From: Nepenthes gracilis
Lineage: Eukaryota; Streptophyta; Magnoliopsida; Caryophyllales; Nepenthaceae
Assembly (NCBI GenBank): GCA_033239525.1
Contig: BSYO01000010.1
Location: 9,761,379 to 9,825,378, forward strand
DNA length: 64,000 nucleotides
Reading direction: 5' to 3'
Of this stretch, positions 46,297-57,031 are shown in pieces (the first letter of the stretch is position 1; each line of letters begins with the position of its first letter). The position numbers and the translations under genes are program-made. The notes under the pieces are model-generated. The model was not told the origin of the DNA, made no database searches, and saw only the letters and a list, made by a program, of their open reading frames with translations.

Positions 46297-47133
46297 CATC
46301 CTTGACCATGAGAGATACTTTGGTAGTGTATTTGGCCCTAGGTATTGGGCTTCGTCTACCACGGGACGTTAAAGTTGTGTGGGTAGCACTTTAGAATGTG
46401 TAAATATAAACACATTCCATTCTTCGATTAGTTACTCCGTTAGCTAGTAAGGCCTACTGGCCTTGATCCGCAAAATAAAGAAGTTATACACAATTTGGAA
46501 CCTAAAGAAAGACAAGTGAATCAAAGAAGATTAATGTATTCCAAAAAGTGTATTTAATCATGATTTATGTTTATACATCCTCATTATACTCATATATCCA
46601 TCTTCTACTTTATTTTGCATATATTGTTTACTGCTTTTGATTATATTATACTTGTCGAGCATTTAACTTACCATTGTTATCTTTTCTTGCCTTCAGATCA
46701 GCATGAGCTTATACCTGATAGGGTGGGGTAGAGGATTAGAAGTCGGTTAGGCACTGAAGACTTGGAGGATCATCTTGTGGATTTGTACCTTAAGGAGTCT
46801 TTTGTATTATTGTTGATAGTTTTGTATGTTGATGTACGTATATGATGATGATGTTGTATATGTAGTCCACCTTTTGCTTTATTTGATGAATGTAGATGCT
46901 TCCGTAGGTTTTTATAGTTTATTTTGGTACCTAGTGGCATCTTATCTGAGCCGATATCATAATTTGAATTATGATATCTGTGCCATATGTTTTGTTGTGG
47001 CTTGTGGATCCTGTGTGTGATGACGTTAATTATGTATGTTATCACAGGATATTTTATGGATTTTGTATTTGTTTGGCTACCATTTTTTTGTCAAAACTCT
47101 ACTAGATTTTGATTAGAAATACGGTACGTCACA
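46297..47133 (+). mobile_element. H LTR, right end (E-like)
   Basis: It continues the LTR broken by B. It aligns with 3677-4468 (E) and ends AATACGGTACGTCACA. It should be followed by a primer site or flanking DNA, but pol sequence of element C starts at once (47134). Confidence 0.72.
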
Positions 47134-49857
47134 GCATCTGTTGGAGAACGGGTGTGAAGCCTATTTGGCATATGCCAGCATAGTTGAGAGCCATGATATG
47201 TTAGCAAAGAAAATTCTTGTAGCGAGTTTGTGGATGTATTCTTGGAAGAATTGTCTAGTTTGCTGTTCATCAGACCAAGTGTGTTCCCATGAGGTGCATT
47301 GGTCTTCTTTGTAAAGAAGAACGGTGGGACTTTGTGATTGTTGTAGATTGCCGTGAGCTAAATAAAATCACGATCAAGAATATTTGATCAGTTGCAAGGA
47401 ACCTGCATATTTTCAACTATTGATCTTCAATCAGGATACCATTAGGTAAGAATTAAGCAAGAGGATGTGGCAAAAATGACATTTCAAATGAGGTATGGCC
47501 ACTATAAATTCCTTGTAATGCCGTTTGGTTTGATGAATGTTCTTGCCGCTTTTATGGATTTGATGAACTAGGTTTTTCAGTCCTATCTAGATAAATTTGT
47601 GATAGTTTTTATTGATGATATCTTAAGTTTGAGAACTGTGCTCCAAACTCTTAAGGAGAACAGATTGTTTGCAAAATTGAAGTGTGCGTTTTGGGTCAAA
47701 GAAGTGGTATTTTTGGGCCATGTTATTTTTTATGGAAGTATTTCGGTAGACCAAAAAAATAATAAAGCTGTGATTAATTAAGATCGACCGACGATGGTGA
47801 CTAAAGTTCAGAGTTTCTTGGGGATGGTTGGCATTATTGTAGATTTGTGAAGAATTTTTCTCGAATTGTTATCCCACTACCCCACTTAACAAAGAAGGAA
47901 GTTAAATTTGGCTAGTCAAAAGAGTGTGTGTAGAGCTTTCAATAATTGAAAGATTGATTAACCTCTGTACCGATTCTAACTATTCCTGATAATTTGGTAG
48001 TTTTGAAGTGTATTATGATGCATCTAAAATTGGGCTAGATTGTGTTCTGATTGTAGAACGAAAAGGTTGTTACTTATGGGTCTAGACAGTTGAAAATTCA
48101 CTAAAAGAATTACCCGACGATTTGAAATTAGCCGCCATAGTGTTTGCATTAAAGATTTAGAAACACTATTTGTATGGAGAGAAATTTCTTGTCAATTCTG
48201 ATCACAAGAGTTTTAGTATTTGTTATCGCAGAAGAAACTAATATGGGACAGCGGAGATAGATTAAATTTTTGAAAGATTTTGATTGTAAAATTCTATATT
48301 AACCAGAAAAAGCTAATGTGGTAGCGCATACTTTAAGCCACCAAACTAGCTTTTCGGCAATGTTGCAGATCAAGAAAATGGAGATGCTAGATTGTATGAA
48401 GTATTGTAATATCCAATGGTATGTTAAAGGTAATCGGATGATGCTGTCGTATTTGCAAGTGCAACCGAAAATACTGCAAAAGATTAAGAAAAGGCCAGTA
48501 AATGATCCACTCTTGATGGATATTGTTGGAGACCTTAATTGAGACTTTGAAATTGATTTTAATGTGTGTGCCGATTGAGTCTTGAAATTCGGGATCACTT
48601 ATGTGTACCTGATTACAATAAGTTGAAGGAATAGATTATGAAAGAGGCTCATTGATCCAGGTACACTATTCACCTTTGAATTAATAAGATGTACCAGGAC
48701 TTGAGAAAAATATTTTGGTGGAGCAATATAAGAAGAGAAATCATGATTTTTGTGGGTAGATGTCTTGTCTGCTAGCAACTAAAGGCCAAAAGGAGGAAGC
48801 CATTGAGTTTATTGCAGCCTATGTCCATTCCGAGTTGGAAGTGGAAAGATATTACAATGGATTTTATTATGAGATTGCTAATGACCCTGAAGAATTATGA
48901 TGTATTAATGAAATTGTTAGACTTCATGGTGTTCTAGTGTCAATTTTGTCTAATTGATATCTACGGTTCGTCTCTAAATTTTATAAAAGTATGCATCAAG
49001 AACTAATGAAGAATCTAAAGTTTTGCATAGCCTATCATCCTCAGACAGATGGTCAATCTGAGATGACCATCTATATCCTAGAAGATATGCTCAGAGTATT
49101 AGTGCTGGAATTGAAGGGTAATTGGGATGATCACCTGGTTGTAGTGGAGTTTGCTTACAATAACAGTTTATCGACAAGTATCGGTATGGCTCCGTTTAAA
49201 GCTTTGTATGGTAGGAAGTATTGATTTCCTATCCATTGGAAAGAGACAGCAGACAATGGCTTCTGGGGCTAGATATTATTTGGAAAACATTGGAAAAAAT
49301 TCTATTGATTCACGAGAAGTTGAAGACGACCCATGGTCAATAGAAACGTTATGCTTGACCAAGAAGATCGGAGCTGAAATTTAAAGTCAGTGATTTTGTT
49401 TTCCTTAAGGTATTGCCGTCTAAGGGAATATCTAGATTTGGTGTTAAAGGAAAGTTGAAGCCAAGATTCATTGGACCCTTCGAGATCTTGGACAAAGTTG
49501 GGGAAGTAGCCTATTGTTTGGTATTGTCACTGAGTTTGGCAGATGTGCATGATGTCTTTCATGTATCGATGTTATGGAAGTATGTCTATGGCTCGACTCA
49601 TGTTATTGAATATGGACGCTTAGCCATTAACGGGGATTTGTCTTACTTGGAAGAACCAGTGCAGATTCTAGATCGGAGGGATTAGTTATTGCGCACGAAG
49701 ACCATCCCATTTGTGAATGTATTATCAAGGAGTCATTCTCACGAAGAAGCTACATGGGAAAGAGAAGAAGAGATTTAGGATAAATATCCTCATTTATTTC
49801 TTTGAGGTATGTAAATTCATTAATTTTGAGGACGAAATTTTATAAGTTGTGGAGAAT
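47134..49857 (+). pseudogene. Element C: truncated Tekay-type pol, heavily decayed
   Basis: The sequence starts within the protease-RT linker (LLENGCEAYLAYASIV, 47138 onward). Primer site, gag and protease core are missing. RT is recognisable (FIDDILS near 47620, [21 protein letters not shown]), RNase H is badly broken (47850-48330), and integrase follows with HPQTDGQSE, the catalytic Glu intact, at 49060, then EFAYNNSLSTSIGMAPFKALYGR. The barrel and chromodomain region 49413-49800 is the best preserved (FGVKGKLKPRFIGPFEIL, SYLEEPVQILDRRD, EEATWEREEE). Dozens of stops and shifts make this older than A or K. The tract AAGTTGTGGAGAAT ends it at 49857. Confidence 0.88.
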
Positions 49858-51809
49858 TGTAAGGTTCCGAATTCTAAAATATAGTAATCATGATTAATTA
49901 AGTTAATATAATTAAAATTAGATAAAATATATGCAAAAAGTTAAAATTTGGAAGCAAAACGGAGAGAGAGAAAGCTTGCCTGAAGGGCGCCCAAGTAGTG
50001 CCAAGATGCAAATTCCAAAATTGTAATGCTTGATGGTTGCTTGAGTTCAATCCAGGGCACAAATTCTATAATGTGTGCACCTAAAGGATGCCCGAGTGGC
50101 ACTCGAGCCTGGGATGCCTTGTAAGGGCAGCACTCAAGTGGCACTCGTCCTCGAGTGATCCTTATCCAAATCTTTTGGATAAGCTTCAACCAAATTTTAA
50201 TATAAAATAAAATAAATGATAAAGGGGAGCAACCGAGCCGTTTTTGAAGAAGAAAATTGGTAGATCGGGTTAAGACAAGTGCACTATAAGCTTTGTCTTT
50301 CTTTTATTACAGTTTCTTGACCATTCCTTTAGGTATTATTGTTCTGATACCATGCTTCGTTAAGTTTTTACCAATTAAATTGGATGTTTTATTATTTTCT
50401 TTTGTTTCTATGATGAAACTTCATGTTTGGAAGCATGTATCATGATTTATATGCTATTTTCAGTATTTGGTTAATATTTTATGTCTATAAATAAGTCCAA
50501 AGCTACTGTATAATTGAAAATTTGAGAAATATTGTTTATGGTCTATGATGTTTATATTGCAAATTTTATTAAATTATATGTAAAGTTTATCATTATCTTT
50601 TTATCTATTTATGATGAAAAATCATCTCTTCGATAAAGTTCATTGTTATTTGTTTATTTGTTGTTTACGAAAAAGTATTAGTTAAAGTCTAAGATTTAAG
50701 CTTACAAGAATATGAAAATATATATGTGTATCTACAAGAATATAAAAATATGTATCTATATTCACAAGAATATGAAAATATATATCTATATCAAATAATT
50801 TAGAACTTTACAATCTGTTATCTGTTATGGGTATTTTCTCATGGAATGAGAAAATCAAGGAAGAAGGAATGAGTAAATTTGTATAGAGTTTCTAACTGAA
50901 GTATAAAAAGAAATAAAGAAATTGGACCAAAAATTTTATTCAGAGGGTGATATTCCCTAACATGTTTTAGAATATTACTGTAGTAGACTAAGAAATGCCC
51001 CTGAGCCACATGGAAACTTTTGGTGGAAATAAGAACTATGGCCCCATATATCAAGTTAAAGGTATACTGCTCACCACGGGATGTTGAATTGTATAGGTAG
51101 TGTCTTAGATTGTGTGGAACCATACATAATTCTTTCCTTGTTTGGCCGCTCCATTAGCTGGTAAAACCTACTAACCTTGATCCCTAAAGATAAAAAAAAT
51201 ATTCTACATATTTTGATAACTAATGGAATTAGAAATAAAATATGGAAAGTTAAATATATTCTGAAAATGCTATCCGATCCTGTTCTATGTTTATATATGT
51301 ATTCTGATTTTATTCCGTTCCTTTGATTTTATTTTTAAAGTATACTGCATTTGTCCTTATTTATATTTGTATCATGTTGAGTATTTGACTCACTCGCTTA
51401 CTTTGTTTTACCTTCAAATGAGCACGAACCGATACCTAATGAGGAAGAGCAGAGGTCGCAGGTTACTAAGCTGTGGATTATGATTTTTGATATGTGTATC
51501 TGTTGGGAAGTTAGATTTCGATGTATAATGACTATTTCAATGACATTACTATAGTCTAGTTTCCACTGTGTATGTAATGGTTATATGTAAGTGTTTCTAT
51601 AGGTCATTATGGTTAGTCTTTGGTAACTAATGGCATCTTTTGTATCCGACGTTATATTTGGAGATATGACGTTGGAGCCTCGTGGATGGTGGCATTATTT
51701 GGATCCTATGCATGCTTGGTTCCCATGTATGGATGTATAATTGTGACCTATATTTAGATTTTGATGGACATTATTTTAAGATGGTATTTAGTTAATTCGA
51801 TCCGTCACA
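49858..51809 (+). repeat. 3' LTR of element C (1952 bp)
   Basis: It starts TGTAAGGTTCCGAATTC and ends CGATCCGTCACA. It resembles A- and E-family LTRs in the middle (TATTCCCTAACATG, ACCACGGGATGTT) but belongs to a separate subfamily with a different first 400 bp. No matching 5' LTR is found. Following bases are CTAAA. A short tandem of ACAAGAATATGAAAATATAT-like units is at about 50702-50790. Confidence 0.83.
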
Positions 51810-51821
51810 CTAAAAGGATGG

Positions 51822-52373
51822 TGTAAGGTACCGTTTCTAAAAATATAATAAAAATGAGTTGAAAGGTTTCAGATTCTAAAACATAGTAATTGTGGGGTAA
51901 TTATGCTAGTATAATTAAAAGTGGGCTTAAAGTATTTGAAAAAGTAAGTTCTAAAAGTGAAATAAGGGTGAGAGGCTCGGTGTCTGACTACAGCTCGAGG
52001 CCCTACTCGAGCAGAAAAAACAAAATTGCCATGCCTAAGGAGTGCCCGAGGCTCGCTCGGGGCATGTTTGGTAGAATTGGGCTGCTCGAGGAGCCCCTAA
52101 TTAGCACTCGAGCGTGGCCCTTTGGGTCTTTTGGCACTCGATTAGCGCTCGAGTGCCGCTTGAGTGCCATTACGTGTAAAAGCTGCATTCGAGTTCTTTT
52201 TAACAGTTGGCCACACGGTTTGGGGCAAACACATGGGAAAGAGAGAGGAAGAGAGAGAGGGCACTGAGAGGAGAGAGAAATGGAGTAAACTAAGGCTTTC
52301 GGGTCCGATTTCGGCTTGGAGCTAGTTGGAGAAATTGTAGATCAGGTTGAGGCAAGCATATCCATACCCGTTT
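51822..52373 (+). mobile_element. L LTR (E-like), first part
   Basis: It starts TGTAAGGTACCG. About 40 bp further a second LTR-start-like phrase (GGTTTCAGATTCTAAAACATAG, shown in two halves: GGTTTCAGATT and CTAAAACATAG) suggests a small duplication of the LTR start. CTCGAG-rich U3 sequence lies at 51975-52200, a purine-rich leader near 52240-52280. It is cut at 52373 by a D-family solo LTR. Confidence 0.65.
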
Positions 52374-53903
52374 TGTGACGACCCGAGTTTCAAAATACGA
52401 TAATTAGGGTAAAATTGAATTAGTAATTATCAAGGATTCGGTTTAGAAGGTGAAAAATTGAGTTCGGAAGTAGAAAGAGGAAACTTGGCTTTGTAAGGTA
52501 TTGGATTTCTAAAATATGGTAATTGAGAGGTAATTAAATTGAGATAGGTGAAATATGGTTAAAAGGTATGGAAGGAATCGGATTGAGAAGCCCAAAGTCC
52601 TAAAATTGTTAAATCCAAAACAGAAGTTGTAAATCGAGAAATGTTGATTCGTAAATAAGATTTTGGGCTTTAAATTATAATAATTATGACCTATTAAGGT
52701 TATATAATAAAAATTAGGGTCCAAGAATGTGAAAAATTGGGTTAGAAGGGTCGAAACGGGTCTTAGATCGCGAAAATGCAATGTTTTTGTGTTTTAGGCT
52801 CGATGCGGGCTTGACGTGCGCTCAACTTACGCTTGAGAACCGCCCGATCGTCAGTGAGGCATGATTTTGAGCAAGGGACCGTCCAAGGACCGCTCGAGGC
52901 AAGGCGGGGGCGGCGCATGATACGAGGAGGACGCCCGACGAGCGCTGAGCGCCCTAGCAAGCACGATTTTGTGAAAGGGGAGCACCTCGAGGACCGCTTG
53001 ACTGGCGCTCGAGCACCCCGATGGATATATAAAAGCGGCATGCATTTTCTTCAGCCATTTCACAACATCCAGCAAAGAAGGGAGGGGGAGAAGAGGGAAA
53101 GGGAAAGAAGAGAAGAGGAATCGGCCGTTCCTCTCCAATCCGAGTAACCGTAGATCAGGCTTAGGCAAATGTATTCCAGACGTTGTTTACCATTTTTACA
53201 GTGCTTTAATATCTCAAATATTATATTTCTTCTCTAAATTCATGGTTTTGCATGTTCACTGTAAATAAAGCCTATTTCTGTAAATTAATCGGATAGATTT
53301 TATGTTTATATATATATATACAGCAATATCTAGCATCGATTTCATGAAAATACACGTGTTAGGTATCCGTTTTATGTCGGAATATTTACCGAAACCCTAG
53401 ATACGAAAATAAAGGGGTTTAATGTTTTGAATCCTTAATTTTGGATATGTGATAGCTAATTTGTAAAAGAATATTTTATCATATGGATTGGGGATGAAAT
53501 TATGTATAAATGACTGTAGCATATTCTGTAAACTGTTAGAATTGTATTTATACTTTCGTAGATTATATCTTGGATATAGATAATTCCCCTGTGTGTTTTT
53601 TGGATTCTATATAGGTCCTAGATGGTATCTCTTATATATTTCTGATTTAGTGGATAGGATTATATTTGAGTCATAGATGAAAATTGCAAATTGGTGGCAT
53701 GTGTATTGTAGGTTAAAATGTGGTATTTGAATAGTTGTGTGCTTGTACAGGTTATAATATACAGGTTGTATATTTAGATTTTCGTTCAATTTTAAATAGA
53801 ATTCTGTAAAAATTTCTGCAGAATTACTGATTTAAATTTATCAATTCTGTTATGAATCTGTTTGACGGAGAGTCCTATAAGGATTAGGATTTGTTCCGTC
53901 ACA
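52374..53903 (+). mobile_element. Solo LTR of D family (1530 bp, shortened)
   Basis: It starts TGTGACGACCCGAG and ends TGTTCCGTCACA, aligned with 9433-11899 and with the reverse complements of the D LTRs. It is about 900 bp shorter than 9433-11899 because of internal deletion. Flanks are CGTTT (52369-52373) and CTTTT (53904-53908), a duplication with one mismatch at best. Confidence 0.82.
53026..53035 (+). promoter_or_regulatory. TATA box of D-family solo LTR
   Basis: TATATAAAAG follows GCGCTCGAGCACCCCGATGG. This matches the layout in the D LTRs and is the best preserved copy. Confidence 0.65.
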
Positions 53904-54586
53904 CTTTTCTTCTATTTTTTTTAATTTTTGTTCGATTCCTTTAGGGCATTATTGTCTGAATTTCCAACCCATGGATGTACATGTGATGCCCATATCCTAA
54001 TCATGCATATATATGAATTTGGTGTCCAAATTTGAGGATTTACGCTGATTTTTTCATATAAGCCCTAACCCCACACTCGGGTGGTTTCAACCTCTGATTT
54101 TTGGGGCTTTTGTATAAATTGAGACTAGAATATCATTGCCTATATCCTAGGTAAGTTAATTTATCGATTGGTACCAAATTTGGTGGATTTATGTGGATTT
54201 TTGTTTGCAAAACCCTAGACTAGTGCCCGAACCTCGTTTGAGCACATATTTCGAGTTTTATGCATAAATTGAATTAAGGTAATGTTTACCCATGTCTTGA
54301 ATTTAGTAAATTTTCCGTTGGATGCCTCGAAATTTTGTGAATTACCCAATGTGCACAACCGTGCATTGTTCACATGCGCTATTCACTCAAGCTCTTTGGT
54401 AATTTTTGTATAATTTTGTATTGTCTAATCGTTAATTAAACTGCATGTACATTCGCATATGATTAATTGTTATTCTAGAATCATGCTTATTAATTGATTG
54501 TGAAGGAAATGTGAGTCGGAGGCCTCTAAAGTTATAATTGCCTCTTAATGGTAAGAATCTCTATTCTTCCCTATGTTTATGATATT
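53904..54586 (+). mobile_element. L LTR, middle part
   Basis: The E-like LTR continues after the D-family solo LTR. From 54363 it aligns with window bases 1-205. It stops at target duplication ATATT (54582-54586) of the next solo LTR and resumes at 57000. Confidence 0.75.
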
Positions 54587-56994
54587 TGTGAGGTTCTAGG
54601 TGTAAAAATACAATAAATATGAGGAAATCAACGTGATAATAACTAATACTAGACCTATTGAATGTATGAGCATGCATATCGGAAGGAAAATTAGGTTGTG
54701 AAGTGCTAAAATGCTGCCAGCAGCCCGCACTTGCTGTGCGCTCAAGCGTAGGCTTGAGCGCAAAAAGCAGTGGCCCAAGCAGCAGGCCGCGCTCGCCACT
54801 CGCTCGCCCGGTGCTCGAGCTCCCCGACTGTATAAAAATGCAACCTGCTTCGTGTTTCTTTGACTTTTTTATTTTCTAGAGGGTTTTTGGAAAGGAGGAG
54901 AGAGGAAGAGCGCCAATTTTAGAGAGAGAAAGGAGGAGATCGAGCCGTAGAATCCGAATGCGCTCCGGGAGCCAGTTACGAAAGTGATAGCACGCATCGA
55001 GACAAGTGTTCTCATACTCACTAACTTTCCTCTTTCGATATTTTTCAGTTATTGTCAGGTATTTTCGTCTCAATACCCATCCAAACTATGGAAAATGAGA
55101 TACCTGTGACTTAAGACCAAGAATTATGTAAGTTACTGTCCGATTTACTCACTGATCCGACCGGTAGAGTACCATCAAATCCTAACCTACAAAAAATTGG
55201 GGGTTTTCTATTTTTGCAATTCGTTTCGTAAAATTGACCCCAAAATATGAATCCCCACATCCCAAATGTGTATATATGTTGGCCGCGTGATCGATTTTGC
55301 ACGCTCACCTGAGACACAAAAGGAAAATTGCATATTTTTACCTTCATAAAATGTTGAAATGACTCTAGAATATGAATCCTCGCATCCCAAAAGAAAGTAC
55401 GTGTTGACCTGACAATCGATTCCGCAAAATTTGATCCATTTGGGCCGTCCGAGCCCTCTAAAAGTGGCCTAACAATGTTTATCCAAAATTGGAAGGTAAG
55501 TGTACATACTTTAGCTCTCTTCAATTGTGATGGAACTTATGATTAATGTTATGTCAAATTATAAGCTCTAAAATGTATAACTGTGCATTGAGAGCAAGGA
55601 GATGCGTCGCAGGGGCTTTTAAGGTGGTGTTTGACCTACAGAGGTAAGTATAATCAAACTCTCTTACGAGTTGGACTTATTGGTTAAAAGATCTAAGCTC
55701 CAAATGAAAGAAAGGAACCGAACGAGTAAATGGAAGGAAATCCACAAAGTGTGATGGATTTGGTCTCCCGGTTGGAGACATGTGATGAGAATGTAATTTT
55801 CAGTTTGAGAACGTACAAGGCAACGATGGATTCCCCTTCAATGACTAAGACTAATCTTAAAACTAGGACCTCGGATCATTGCGGTAGTATCCTCTAACTT
55901 ACCATGGACATCACGGTGGGAACCCAAGGAATACTCTGGCCGCTCCTGGGGGCGGGTGATGTTCAGGGTACGTTTTAAGATGCTACTGTGAAAGAAAGAG
56001 GATTGCCCTGGTCCCCGGGGGATATGGGGCGATTGAGATGGCCGAGTGCTACAAGCCCAAAATGTAGCTGATGGTCGAGTGCTGCAGACCTAAAATGTAG
56101 CCGATGGTCGAGTGTTGTAGATGTAAAATATAGCTGGCCTTAGAATGTGTAGCAGACATATTTCTTTCCTTGTCCTCTTATATCGTTGGTTAGTACGACC
56201 TACTAGCCCGGGTCCATAAAGATTGATGAAAGTAATGAAAGTGAATGATTGTAACTAGAACAAACATGTGAACTAAATGATTTCCGATGTTCCCTCTCCT
56301 CGCATGCTTTCTTTATCCAAGTTATATGATTTCCCCTACTCAATTATTGTCTTTCCTGTAAATTATTGTAGTTAGTGATGTATGATTTCATTTGTCGGGC
56401 TATACGCTCATCCTTGCTATATATCTTTCAGATGAGAACACAATGATGCCCGAAGAGACAGAGTAGATCATAGAAGTGTGATAGACAACTAATATTGCAT
56501 GCAGGGCTCAGGATTGGGACTTAGCTGATTTTGTGTATGAAACAGGAATTTTGGCCCTATTTTGTAAACTGTGTAAAACATGTATGGTGATGATAAATGA
56601 TGTTTAGCATGAATGAATGATGGGTTAGTTTCCGCTGTGTATTATGGTTTTTATGCTTCCGTAGGTCCTTCTCATTGTGGTCATGATCGAGGTTCCTAGT
56701 TGCCATCCTTCCCCACTAGCATTATACTAGAGTTATGATGTCAGTGCCGTTTCGATTGAAGCGACGATTAGATCCTGTGTAGTGTGTTGAGCAATAAGAC
56801 TTGTATTTTTGTTGTGGATGGCTGTGGATTGTTGTACAGGGTTGATTTTCAGGTGTTTGTATTTCAGAAAATGCTTGATTTACAAACAGAACTCTACCTA
56901 ATTTTCTACAGAAATTAATAATTTTAATTAGGAATACTAGTTTATTATTATCCTTGACGGAGGTTATTTAAGGAGAATAACCCAATCCGTCACA
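54587..56994 (+). mobile_element. Solo LTR of A family (2408 bp), TSD ATATT
   Basis: It starts TGTGAGGTTCTAGG and ends CCCAATCCGTCACA. Exact ATATT duplications flank it (54582-54586, 56995-56999). It aligns end to end with the A 3' LTR and, in reverse, with the K LTR. TATAAAAA is at 54831. It has no 51-bp U3 unit. Confidence 0.93.
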
Positions 56995-56999
56995 ATATT

Positions 57000-57031
57000 C
57001 GTATATGCAAAACAAGTCATGAAAAGATTTA
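57000..57031 (+). mobile_element. L LTR, fragment between two insertions
   Basis: Thirty-two bases match window bases about 209-242. They lie between the A-family solo LTR and element K. The last five (ATTTA, 57027-57031) should be K's target duplication. Confidence 0.75.

Noticed and set aside
52833..53168. Frames of 104 and 105 codons on opposite strands in the D-family solo LTR
   Set aside because: They overlap each other across the GC-rich promoter segment, carry no domain, and are not kept in the other LTR copies.
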